64,000 nt of DNA from DASRJG01 sp964647625 (GTDB lineage Bacteria > Acidobacteriota > Polarisedimenticolia > Polarisedimenticolales > DASRJG01): contig CAZYHZ010000004.1 of assembly GCA_964647625.1 (NCBI GenBank), forward strand, positions 51,842 to 115,841. The letters are read 5' to 3'. Made by a program: the position numbers and the translations under genes. The notes beneath the pieces were generated by a model that did no database searches, was not told the DNA's origin, and saw only the letters and a program-made list of their open reading frames with translations. Positions 53,706 through 61,061 of the stretch are shown piece after piece; position 1 is the stretch's first letter; each line of letters starts with the position of its first letter.

Positions 53706-53766
53706 CGACGTCCGAACCGCGTCGTCCCTCCACCCCTGCGGTGAAGCATACTCCTAGTTAGACGGA
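53706..53766 (-). repeat. 61-bp dispersed repeat, copy R2
   Basis: 57 of 61 bases equal to R3 (59421-59481). It holds CGACG/CGTCG as an inverted repeat and TATGCT on the minus strand (53745-53750) with TTGATT 19 bases before it. The gene-free stretch 53547-54014 has nothing else that I can support. Confidence 0.8.
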
Positions 53767-54014
53767 GTGAATCAAGTTTTCTTACTGGGAGTGCGCGGGG
53801 AACTTGGCGATATTGCAACCGGGCAACCGAAGTCTCGCCGAAAGTCACCACCCGGATTGGATTCGGCGCTGTGGACACCATGGAACAGCTTGTCGGCCCC
53901 CTCGCGCATCGCGATACCGCCGCGGTATCACGTCCGAAGTGACAGTTCCAAAGACCATGACCAGTGGTAGCGCCCGTTCCGTTTGAATGCGTGCGAATCT
54001 TGAAACGGCCCTTC

Positions 54015-54947
54015 TCATTTGCCAAGAAGCTTTTGGCGCACAGTCCCTGACGGAAGGTATTGGTATGTCTTGACGGATTCATAGATCAGGACGCTGACGA
54101 ATGGTGCGGCGAACCAGACGAGCACGGCTTCCAAGGGAACAAATCGGTTCTGGTCAACGATCCATGGACGGACCTTCGCACCCATCAGGCCGTCCAGCCG
54201 GTATTCCCACCAACCTCGTGGTATCGCAAGTGTGACTTCCCACATCACAGACGTGGCGATTACAAATAGCGTGGTGACTGCGAATGCTCTCCAATTGACC
54301 AGTTCTTTCACGGATCGATAAAGCGCTGCAGCTGGTAGAAATGCGGCCACTATCAGGAACGTGAAGTAGACCGGCAGCCATCCTTGGGCTGGCTTCAGTA
54401 CTGCCTTCGTAGCGCATCCCGCGATGAATAGCGCTCCTCCAATGATTGCTACACTCGGCGAAAACATAACGATTGGTCGTCCGTACGCCAGGTTTTCGCG
54501 GTAGGCCTGCGGGTTGTACCGATTCATCCAACCTTCATCAAGCCAGGCGTACATGAGCACCATGGCCGCAGGTCCAAGGATGTAGAAGAACACCTCCTCG
54601 ATGGGGACGACGCCCCCGATCGCAGGAACCGCGGGGCCCCAATACAGCCCCGACTCCATGGGCTGGAACTTTAGGACTTTGCTACCGAGGATCAGATCGA
54701 GCACGAGCCCTAACCCGGCCACAGTTCCCACGCCAATTGCAAGCGCCCGACGTCGACGCGAGGGGGTTGGCGTGGAGAGCAAGAACCGGGGGAGCAATAC
54801 GACAACCGGCACCGCCCAGAACAGGAGGCTCTTGAGGTACGTGACCGACGAACTTCGAAGGGGAAGCACCCAACCGGCAATCAGCAACGCCAGCCAATCG
54901 AAGTTCACGATCTCATTTGAGATCGCCTTCGCACGCTGAAACGTCAC
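54015..54947 (-). CDS. lycopene-cyclase-like membrane protein
   Basis: GTG at 54947 overlaps the upstream stop as GTGA (54944-54947), giving 310 residues; the longer frame to 55088 lies inside the previous gene and is not needed. About seven membrane helices. The motif VPIEEVFFYILGPAAMVLMY (Glu117/Glu118) is that of the CrtYc/CrtYd-type lycopene cyclase domain, and a second weaker one occurs in the C-terminal half (RFVPLEAVLVWFAAPFVSVL), as in two-domain forms, but with Ala where the second Glu would be. Such enzymes cyclise the ends of lycopene. No other carotenoid gene is in the window, so the substrate is uncertain. Confidence 0.55.
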   Translation of the reverse strand: MTFQRAKAISNEIVNFDWLALLIAGWVLPLRSSSVTYLKSLLFWAVPVVVLLPRFLLSTPTPSRRRRALAIGVGTVAGLGLVLDLILGSKVLKFQPMESGLYWGPAVPAIGGVVPIEEVFFYILGPAAMVLMYAWLDEGWMNRYNPQAYRENLAYGRPIVMFSPSVAIIGGALFIAGCATKAVLKPAQGWLPVYFTFLIVAAFLPAAALYRSVKELVNWRAFAVTTLFVIATSVMWEVTLAIPRGWWEYRLDGLMGAKVRPWIVDQNRFVPLEAVLVWFAAPFVSVLIYESVKTYQYLPSGTVRQKLLGK

Positions 54948-56776
54948 ATCTTCACCGAGACCGTCGAATAGATGGTCCAGGGGTCGCTCTGGAATATCGA
55001 GTCCAACGCCCCACCCGGGAAGAACTTCGCGCCGCCGAGTGTGACCTTCACGCCCTTTGGGGTTTCGATCTGGAACTCCAGATCGCACTCCCGACCGGCA
55101 GTCTTATTCCCGAACACTGGCTCGTTCAGCCCATACCAGTGGAACTTAAGAATGGTGCCCTTCGAGGCGATGTCTTCCTTGGGAACCCGCAACATCTGTG
55201 CGATCCACTGGAGGAATGAGAACGTCTGCTCGTTGTAGGTCAACCCAACATATCGTTTGTTGCTTAGGCCCGTTCCGACGACGCCGTTCCCAGTCGTGTC
55301 GATATGCCCTGCGATCGAGTTGAGAAACAGCGCATCCGGAGCAAATGCTGCGGTCTCGCCGAGATATCCTTCGTCCTTTGTTGTCGTCGACGCTTTGTCG
55401 CCCGTTCCGTAACCGAGGAGCAGACCGACCGACCGAAGCAACTGGTTTCCGGAGGTCGAGCTGTTCACGTGGCTCCAGGAACCCGTCAGGATTCCGGAAG
55501 AGCCCGATCCGTCGAGGACGCTGCTGCCCGCGCTTGTCTCCCGACGACTGCGGTAATACGCGAGGCTTCCTTGGATGTGCGACCTCGGGAACGCATATGC
55601 GAGGTCGGCGCCAACCGTGTCATAGCTGTGCGCTTGTGCCGGCAACCGTTCCCTGCCACGCAGCGCAATGGCACTTACCGAACGAAGGGGGCCCGCGTCC
55701 TGACCAAACGCCAGATTATTGAGTTGGAGAAACGTGACGTCGCTGTCATCGTTCTCCTCGTTCGATACGCCGGCTGCGCTTTCGCGCCGGACTATGTGTG
55801 AGAGACCAACCCAGCGATAGTTGAGCCGGAACCCCTCCCCGGTTTCCTTCACGGCGATGGATCGGGACGGCGCGGCGAAAGCGAATTTCCCGAAATTGAG
55901 GGACAGACCGTACAACGAATAGACGCCCACACGGTATTTTGTGGCCTCGGTCAGCCGCTTCGAGTCTTTCTCCCCGAGGTCGCCGTTCTTGTAGGTCAGT
56001 TCGATCTCAGCGTCTGCCCGGTTGCCGAGGTTCCCGGCGAGGTTGAGGCGTCCAGTGGCGGGGTATCGTTGCCGTTCCGCACTGTCGTAGGGGACGGTCG
56101 TTGAAATTGTCGAGTTGCCGTCGCCGTCGGGGTCGAAATCTGGATCTTTCGTGCCACCGATTGACGCGACGACTCCCCATTTCATGACGCCATCGGGCTC
56201 GGTAACGTCCGACGCTTTGGGAACTGTCTTCAGATAAGCGTTCGGGTTCGATGGATCGCCATCTTCGTCGAAGAACGCGACCTTGAAGTGGAGCACCAGA
56301 TTCTTGTTCTCAGGCTTGCGGGCTTCCGCGACGCTTTGGAGTACGCATGGCGCAATCGCCGATGGCGCCCCTGGTGGCACCCGAAGGTACACTTCGTAGA
56401 GGACGCCACCCGCGGCGTCCTTTTTCTTGCTCTGAGCGGCTCCGGCCGGATTCGTCACTCCTATGCATTTGGTGAGAGGGAATGGCTTCTCGTCGGGCAT
56501 CGTCACAACAAAGGTCCGGTCAGCAGTGCGATTCGCGAACGCGATCGTCGCTTTGTCGAAGTCGACAAACGGAGGATTTCGTGGGTTTACGTAATCCCAA
56601 CTAGCGATCCCTGTGTCGTCCAACGGAATCGTCGCCGCCGACACTCCGGCCGCGCTCTCAGCGACGGGCGCCGTCAACTCAAGGTACTTCTTGGCCCCTT
56701 TCGCGTACGCCGGGTGCATCACAATTCCGGCAATTGCGATGAATCCCGCGAATCCAGGCAGTGGACGTTTCATCAT
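54944..56776 (-). CDS. predicted outer-membrane beta-barrel protein
   Basis: About 610 residues; start among several candidates (GTG 56812, ATG 56797, ATG 56776), none with a good ribosome site. The signal peptide ends HPAYAKG. Residues 30-200 look like a periplasmic beta domain (ATIAFANRTADRTFVVTMPD). The rest has barrel-like strands (GRLNLAGNLGNRADAEIELT, FRLNYRWVGLSHIV, RSVGLLLGYGTG, RYVGLTYNEQTFSFLQW) and ends STVSVKM. A Ca-binding-like DPDFDPDGDGNST occurs near residue 230. Coupled by a 4-base overlap to the lycopene-cyclase-like gene, a combination I have not met. The 56777-57075 stretch upstream holds nothing else visible. Confidence 0.55.
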   Translation of the reverse strand: MMKRPLPGFAGFIAIAGIVMHPAYAKGAKKYLELTAPVAESAAGVSAATIPLDDTGIASWDYVNPRNPPFVDFDKATIAFANRTADRTFVVTMPDEKPFPLTKCIGVTNPAGAAQSKKKDAAGGVLYEVYLRVPPGAPSAIAPCVLQSVAEARKPENKNLVLHFKVAFFDEDGDPSNPNAYLKTVPKASDVTEPDGVMKWGVVASIGGTKDPDFDPDGDGNSTISTTVPYDSAERQRYPATGRLNLAGNLGNRADAEIELTYKNGDLGEKDSKRLTEATKYRVGVYSLYGLSLNFGKFAFAAPSRSIAVKETGEGFRLNYRWVGLSHIVRRESAAGVSNEENDDSDVTFLQLNNLAFGQDAGPLRSVSAIALRGRERLPAQAHSYDTVGADLAYAFPRSHIQGSLAYYRSRRETSAGSSVLDGSGSSGILTGSWSHVNSSTSGNQLLRSVGLLLGYGTGDKASTTTKDEGYLGETAAFAPDALFLNSIAGHIDTTGNGVVGTGLSNKRYVGLTYNEQTFSFLQWIAQMLRVPKEDIASKGTILKFHWYGLNEPVFGNKTAGRECDLEFQIETPKGVKVTLGGAKFFPGGALDSIFQSDPWTIYSTVSVKM

Positions 56777-57075
56777 TGGCTCAATACCGCCTTTCATGGA
56801 TGGCCCGGTCACCGCTTGGCGTCGCCGATGACGGCTTCCTGTGCTTCATTGTGGGTTGGGAACGCCTAACGTTGTGGAAATCAACCAAACATGGCCTCCC
56901 TGGATGTCACGCCAGGCAAGGGTTCTCCAACACGGTGCTAGCCCGCGCTCCTCCGCTGCAGTTCGAGTCGATTGCACCCAGTTGAGGCTTGGTTGAGTCG
57001 TGGCCGCAATCGAGACCAGGTCAGCTGAATAGACGACTACTTGGAGCTGTTGCATTGCAGGTTTCGCCCTTCGCA

Positions 57076-58437
57076 TCAAACATGGCGCCTTTCTGCATCA
57101 ATCTGCGCCTTCCAATGGAAGAGCTCGGGGTACTTCGACCCCATTTCGTTCGGATGGGCAACGAGAAGTTGTCCGGCGGCGATCTCGAACGCTTCTTGCA
57201 TCGGATTGGATGGCTTTGATGTGATCCCGTCCCCGAGAACGCTGGTCACAGCCACGGGCGCGGCGGGCGCATTTGGCACATCCGATCGCGCATTGTCTCT
57301 AAGCACGGCAGCGATGCTGCCGACTCCCGCCGCCTGGCGTGTACTCACATTCGTGTTGTAGGGAGTTCCCGGAGTGAACACGTCCGCCAGAAACTGCAAC
57401 ACAGAGGTGTGGTCAAGGAGGAGATTACAGACCGAGCCACGATCTACGAACGGGGAGACGATGACCGCGGGTACTCGTGGACCGAGTGATGCGAACGCGT
57501 GCGCGGGACTTCCCCCGGTCGTATAAGGAATGCGCGGAGGAGGAACGTGATCAAAGAAACCGCCGTGTTCGTCGTAGTAGTAGATTAGGGCAGTTCCGCG
57601 CCATCGCTCCGGATTGACCGTGGCGGCCTGATAGACGCGACGGAGAAACTCTTCGCCCCATCCGATGGCAAGTGGCGGGTGGTTATCGTTGGGGTGGTCT
57701 GGTCCGATGTGCGGGGCATCTTGATACGACGGCTCCACAATTACGACCTGGGGACCATCGCCCACCGGCTCTTTCTGCATGTCGTGGAAGTAGTACTCAA
57801 CATCGCGGAAGTTGTCCCCGAGGACATGACTCCACGCGCGCGGATAGAGCGCAAAGAACGAGAATCCATCGTGATACACGCGCCATCGAATCTGATTCTT
57901 GGATAACCAGTCGAACACCATACTCTCGGCGTGGATCAGCCGCGCTGCAGTGTCGTAGATCTCGCTTCCTCCACAAAACGCGATCGTTCTGTTAGGTTGC
58001 GTGCTCGTCGGCAGCGACGCGTGCCAACGATCACATACGCAAAAGTTCTGTGCGAGGAAGCTCGAGATGGGAACGTGCTGCGCTGCAAAGAACCCCAACG
58101 GGTCAGCTTGAGCAATTGGCTCGACTCCGGTGTACTTGGCGTAGGCGGCGACAAAGCCGTCCATCGCGAACCCACCTGTCACAGTGTTACGTGCTAGCTG
58201 GATGTCGACGTAGTCGTACTCGTGTGGAATGTCGCTAGAAAGGGGGGCCGCGGTCATCTGATAAGGCAGGTACTGGTTTCCCCCGTAAACGTTGGCGAAG
58301 CCACTGAGATCTGGAGTCAGGCCGTTGACGCCTGGAATCAGCCCCTCGTATCGCAGGTGCCCAAGCATGTGATCGAATGACCGGTTTTCGAGCATCACTA
58401 GGACGACTGTCTTGATCCGTTCACTCAGCGGCGTCAT
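57076..58437 (-). CDS. phospholipase C / acid phosphatase-type phosphoesterase
   Basis: Protein of 453 residues of the PF04185 phosphoesterase family. The N-terminal motif VVLVMLENRSFDHMLGHL holds the metal/nucleophile residues Glu17 and Asn18; later ones are VIVEPSYQDAPHIGPDHPND, YYYDEHGGFFDHVPPP and GPRVPAVIVSPFVDRG followed by DHTSVLQFL. Such enzymes hydrolyse phospholipids or phosphate monoesters. ATG at 58437 is fixed by the ATGA overlap with the upstream gene and an AGGGG ribosome site. No Tat or Sec signal is seen, unlike most exported members, so it may act in the cytosol or be anchored by the upstream lipoprotein-like protein. Confidence 0.85.
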   Translation of the reverse strand: MTPLSERIKTVVLVMLENRSFDHMLGHLRYEGLIPGVNGLTPDLSGFANVYGGNQYLPYQMTAAPLSSDIPHEYDYVDIQLARNTVTGGFAMDGFVAAYAKYTGVEPIAQADPLGFFAAQHVPISSFLAQNFCVCDRWHASLPTSTQPNRTIAFCGGSEIYDTAARLIHAESMVFDWLSKNQIRWRVYHDGFSFFALYPRAWSHVLGDNFRDVEYYFHDMQKEPVGDGPQVVIVEPSYQDAPHIGPDHPNDNHPPLAIGWGEEFLRRVYQAATVNPERWRGTALIYYYDEHGGFFDHVPPPRIPYTTGGSPAHAFASLGPRVPAVIVSPFVDRGSVCNLLLDHTSVLQFLADVFTPGTPYNTNVSTRQAAGVGSIAAVLRDNARSDVPNAPAAPVAVTSVLGDGITSKPSNPMQEAFEIAAGQLLVAHPNEMGSKYPELFHWKAQIDAERRHV

Positions 58438-59135
58438 GGAATCCCCTGTTTGCATCGAACCGTCACCACAACTCGAAGACGATTGGGAATTGTCGAGTGA
58501 TCGTTTGATTCTGCAGGTGACAACGGCGAACGGAGTTCCCACTCACCAGAGAGCTCAGCGCCCGCAAGTTGACTTGATGGCGGTTCGTTCGGCTTCACCT
58601 CGACGCTTTTCCCAGCGTGCTGGATTTCGATTGTTCGGCCGTCGCAGGCTGCGACTGTTGCGATCTCGAAGTCATTGCCCCATCGGTCGTCTTTGACACC
58701 TTTCGCGATTACCGATCCTTTGGCCACGTCAGTCGACGAAAACACAATGGGCTCTCTGGCGTTTGCTTGGATGACAGCCACTTCGGCGGGGCGGGATACT
58801 TCCTTTCCCCAACGGCGAGCGACCAGCGTGTACTTCGTGACCGACTGGCCAGAGGCCGCGCAAGGGTCATCGGAAGCTTGCGCCTCGTTGTCGGCTCGGA
58901 TTGCCAACTTGCCCGTAGCCTTCCAGCGCAGAACCGTGCCTTGAGTCCCGCAAACTCGTTCTGGGACGGCCTCGAAACTCGAGATGTGAGCGCAGTTCGT
59001 GATCAACCAGATCGGGAGTAGCAAAAGAACGAGGGCCGTCCTACCCGTGAATCTGAGCGGTATTCGCCAGTCGGCGACTCGGGGTTCCGAGCTGGCATAA
59101 CAACCGAAAGAACGTCGGACACTTAGATCTTCCAT
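58434..59135 (-). CDS. lipoprotein-like hypothetical, coupled to the phosphoesterase
   Basis: Protein of 233 residues from ATG 59135; the longer frame to 59330 is doubtful. A hydrophobic stretch LVLLLLPIWLITNCAHISS ends in a possible lipobox (LITNC, not ideal). The mature part has strands such as TVLRWKATGKLAIRAD and EIATVAACDGRTIEIQHAGK and four or five cysteines. Its stop overlaps the next start by 4 bases. Function unknown; the link suggests it acts together with the phosphoesterase. Confidence 0.5.
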   Translation of the reverse strand: MEDLSVRRSFGCYASSEPRVADWRIPLRFTGRTALVLLLLPIWLITNCAHISSFEAVPERVCGTQGTVLRWKATGKLAIRADNEAQASDDPCAASGQSVTKYTLVARRWGKEVSRPAEVAVIQANAREPIVFSSTDVAKGSVIAKGVKDDRWGNDFEIATVAACDGRTIEIQHAGKSVEVKPNEPPSSQLAGAELSGEWELRSPLSPAESNDHSTIPNRLRVVVTVRCKQGIP

Positions 59136-59420
59136 GATCCGATAACCTCGATCGGAAAACGCTTGTCGGGATTGATTCGTCCAGTCGGGAAGCGTGCGCT
59201 GCGAATTACGGCAAAAGGCCGTGTAGCACGAGGCACAACGCGACCGTGGCTTGGAAGACAACCGAATCCACTCCGACGAGCACCGCGGTGCGTGCCGCCC
59301 AATCTCGTTACGGCCGCAGCTACAGCACATCCTTCCAGCCAGCTCTGGGAGGCGTCATGGGAACGGACGCCGGAGCTGCCGAAGACGTGCGTCTCTGTTC
59401 GGATTCCCCATACTGAAAGG

Positions 59421-59481
59421 CGACGTCCGAACCGCGTCGTCCCTCCACCCCTGCCGCGAAGCATACGCCTAATTAGACGGA
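59421..59481 (-). repeat. 61-bp dispersed repeat, copy R3
   Basis: Best-preserved pair with R2. TATGCT lies at 59460-59465 on the minus strand, with TTGCTA 19 bases upstream of it. It stands 286 bases before the minus-strand lipoprotein-phosphoesterase unit and 107 bases before the plus-strand small ORF at 59588. Rest of 59136-59587: no gene supported. Confidence 0.8.
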
Positions 59482-59587
59482 AGCTAGCAAGCGTTTTCTC
59501 ACCGGAGCCGCGGAGTGGGCTCAGCGGGGTTGCCGCGGTACAACCCGAGTTCGTCGCGCCGTCGGGTTACACAGTACATTCCCCGGC

Positions 59588-59773
59588 ATGAACCCGATGG
59601 ACCGCCTCATCGCCTCGATGTCCCCCGACGACACCATCGCCGCCGTGCGACTACTTCAAGTAATGGAAGAGTGCGGACAAATCGGCGCTGAGGAGGCCGA
59701 GCGGTGGAGGCGGAGGATTGTGGGGTGGGAGAGGTTCAACGGCGCGGAGACCGGAGCGGAGCCGAGCGCGTGA
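59588..59773 (+). CDS. small hypothetical protein
   Basis: 61 residues: NPMDRLIASMSPDDTIAAV, then RLLQVMEECGQIGAEEAERW and a basic stretch. It is predicted to be helical, with amphipathic character like a SHOCT or small dimerisation module. The ribosome site is weak. A decayed relative lies at 14652-14725, which suggests it belongs to a small gene family in this genome. Function unknown. Confidence 0.5.
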   Translation: MNPMDRLIASMSPDDTIAAVRLLQVMEECGQIGAEEAERWRRRIVGWERFNGAETGAEPSA

Positions 59774-59832
59774 TCACCTGCTCCGGGAGTGGGACGCCGT
59801 TCATGACGCCCACTCCCTCCGGGACCAAACCT

Positions 59833-60519
59833 TTACTCGTACAGGCAGATTGGCGGTGGGACTTTCGAAAAGTCGCACGCGGTTCGGACCGCCGAATGGT
59901 GCGTGCAGTAGCTATCCGCCGCGGGGCAGACGGGAGTAGTGCCGTCTTCGTAAGTGCCCTGGACGCACACGACGTCGGAGTACGGTGGCCCCCATGTGGA
60001 CCCGTCCGTGCTCTGTCCAATAACCGTGACACGGAGTCCGTTCAACGTGGTGCACCACTCGAGATCCGCATGGTTGCACGTCGCCGGGCAGTGGGTCGTG
60101 GAGTTCGCAGTTGTGCGATTGTCGCAGGTGTGACAACTCTGACAGCTTTCGGTGCAGAGGTAAGTGCAGCCGTCGCCACCGCCAGGGAGGAAGACTGGGG
60201 CGCTGCCACAGAACCCCGTTCGACCGCAGGGATTCAGCACAACATCTTGGGTGATCGAGCGAGAACACATGATGCCGCTATTGCCACCCGTCGATGTGGT
60301 GCATTGCGTGGGGCCCGGAGAATCGTCCGAGGCCGTCGCTTCGACACGAACTTTCACGTAGTATTCGGCCAGGCGATTGACCAACTCAATTGCGGTCTCA
60401 CCCGTGTCGCAGCCTGGCCGTTTGAGGACGGCTCTCACATCCAAGGCAAACGCCGACTCCGACAAAGACATTACCGCTGCGAAGATGACCGAGACCCACA
60501 GTATTCGACGACAGTTCAT
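59833..60519 (-). CDS. exported cysteine-rich hypothetical protein
   Basis: Protein of 228 residues with AGGAGG six bases before the start and a signal peptide ending SESAFAL. The mature part has about 18 cysteines, concentrated in CTYLCTESCQSCHTCDNR and the following CPATC. It should be heavily disulphide-linked or metal-binding. No family recognised. It is followed, in front of the zinc-ribbon gene, by no obvious terminator. Confidence 0.55.
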   Translation of the reverse strand: MNCRRILWVSVIFAAVMSLSESAFALDVRAVLKRPGCDTGETAIELVNRLAEYYVKVRVEATASDDSPGPTQCTTSTGGNSGIMCSRSITQDVVLNPCGRTGFCGSAPVFLPGGGDGCTYLCTESCQSCHTCDNRTTANSTTHCPATCNHADLEWCTTLNGLRVTVIGQSTDGSTWGPPYSDVVCVQGTYEDGTTPVCPAADSYCTHHSAVRTACDFSKVPPPICLYE

Positions 60520-60574
60520 GATGACCTCCTCTGGCAGTTAGCCATTGCAACGTTGAAGCCCGTCATGGCGACGC

Positions 60575-60805
60575 TCATTCGGTGACCGGCGCTGGGGTGT
60601 CGCCGGCAATCATGCCAGGGACATTTTCGAGCTCATCCGCACTCCAAGGCGGGGCGGCCTCGCGAACGCGCAGAGTGACGGATGAGCCAGCGACTCGGAC
60701 TGCGAGCATTCGAAACCCAATTCGGTACCGGCAGTCCGGGCACCATCGTGCCGTGCGGCGGACGCTGCGGTCGCAATTGGGGCACGGGAGGATATCGGGG
60801 AACAT
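60575..60805 (-). CDS. small zinc-ribbon protein
   Basis: 76 residues beginning with CPNCDRSVRRTARWCPDCRY, a double-CxxC zinc ribbon with 10 residues between the pairs, then a short beta segment (GFRMLAVRVAGSSVTLRVRE) and an acidic tail. No ribosome site is clear. Such proteins are often nucleic-acid or protein adaptors; function unknown. Confidence 0.5.
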   Translation of the reverse strand: MFPDILPCPNCDRSVRRTARWCPDCRYRIGFRMLAVRVAGSSVTLRVREAAPPWSADELENVPGMIAGDTPAPVTE

Positions 60806-60817
60806 GCCGGTGCGATT

Positions 60818-60998
60818 CTAGGCGATCTCGACGTTCAGGTTCCCGACGATCTCCCGATCCGTGTTGGCAACCACCCGCACAGTCGTGGCGCCGAGCTTCC
60901 GGCCGTCCTGCCCAGCACCGCGGATGACCGTCTGAATTTCCAGCCGGACGGTGCCGACACGTTTGGCTTTCTCGACCGTCGCCCTTCCGGAAAAACAT
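60818..60998 (-). pseudogene. small gene with a probable homopolymer frameshift
   Basis: A protein-like frame VEKAKRVGTVRLEIQTVIRG, then KLGATTVRVVANTDREIVGN and LNVEIA, ends with TAG at 60818-60820 but has no start codon in frame. The ATG at 60998 is one base out of frame; removing one base of the A5 run at 60991-60995 joins it to give a 59-residue protein beginning MFSGRATVEKAK. It is either a mutated gene or a sequencing/assembly indel. Confidence 0.4.
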
Positions 60999-61061
60999 AA
61001 CGACGCCGGTATGTCAACCTTCGCTGTCTGCCTCGCGTCCTCTGCGGACCGTCTCGCGGCG

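Noticed and set aside
53706..53766. 61-bp repeats as integron attC sites
   Set aside because: GTTAGAC in R2 fits an attC core, but R1 and R3 have ATAGAC and ATTAGAC and no partner RYYYAAC at the right distance; genes between copies are not cassette-like.
53543..54082. 180-codon frame in the intergenic region upstream of the tyrosinase operon
   Set aside because: Runs through the 61-bp repeat; the similar peptide in other copies (LRGRGGGTTRFGRR) comes from the DNA repeat, the surrounding frames share nothing.
59704..60585. 293-codon plus-strand frame over the cysteine-rich exported protein
   Set aside because: Antisense frame has AGGAGG, signal peptide and ordered cysteines; the plus frame has none.
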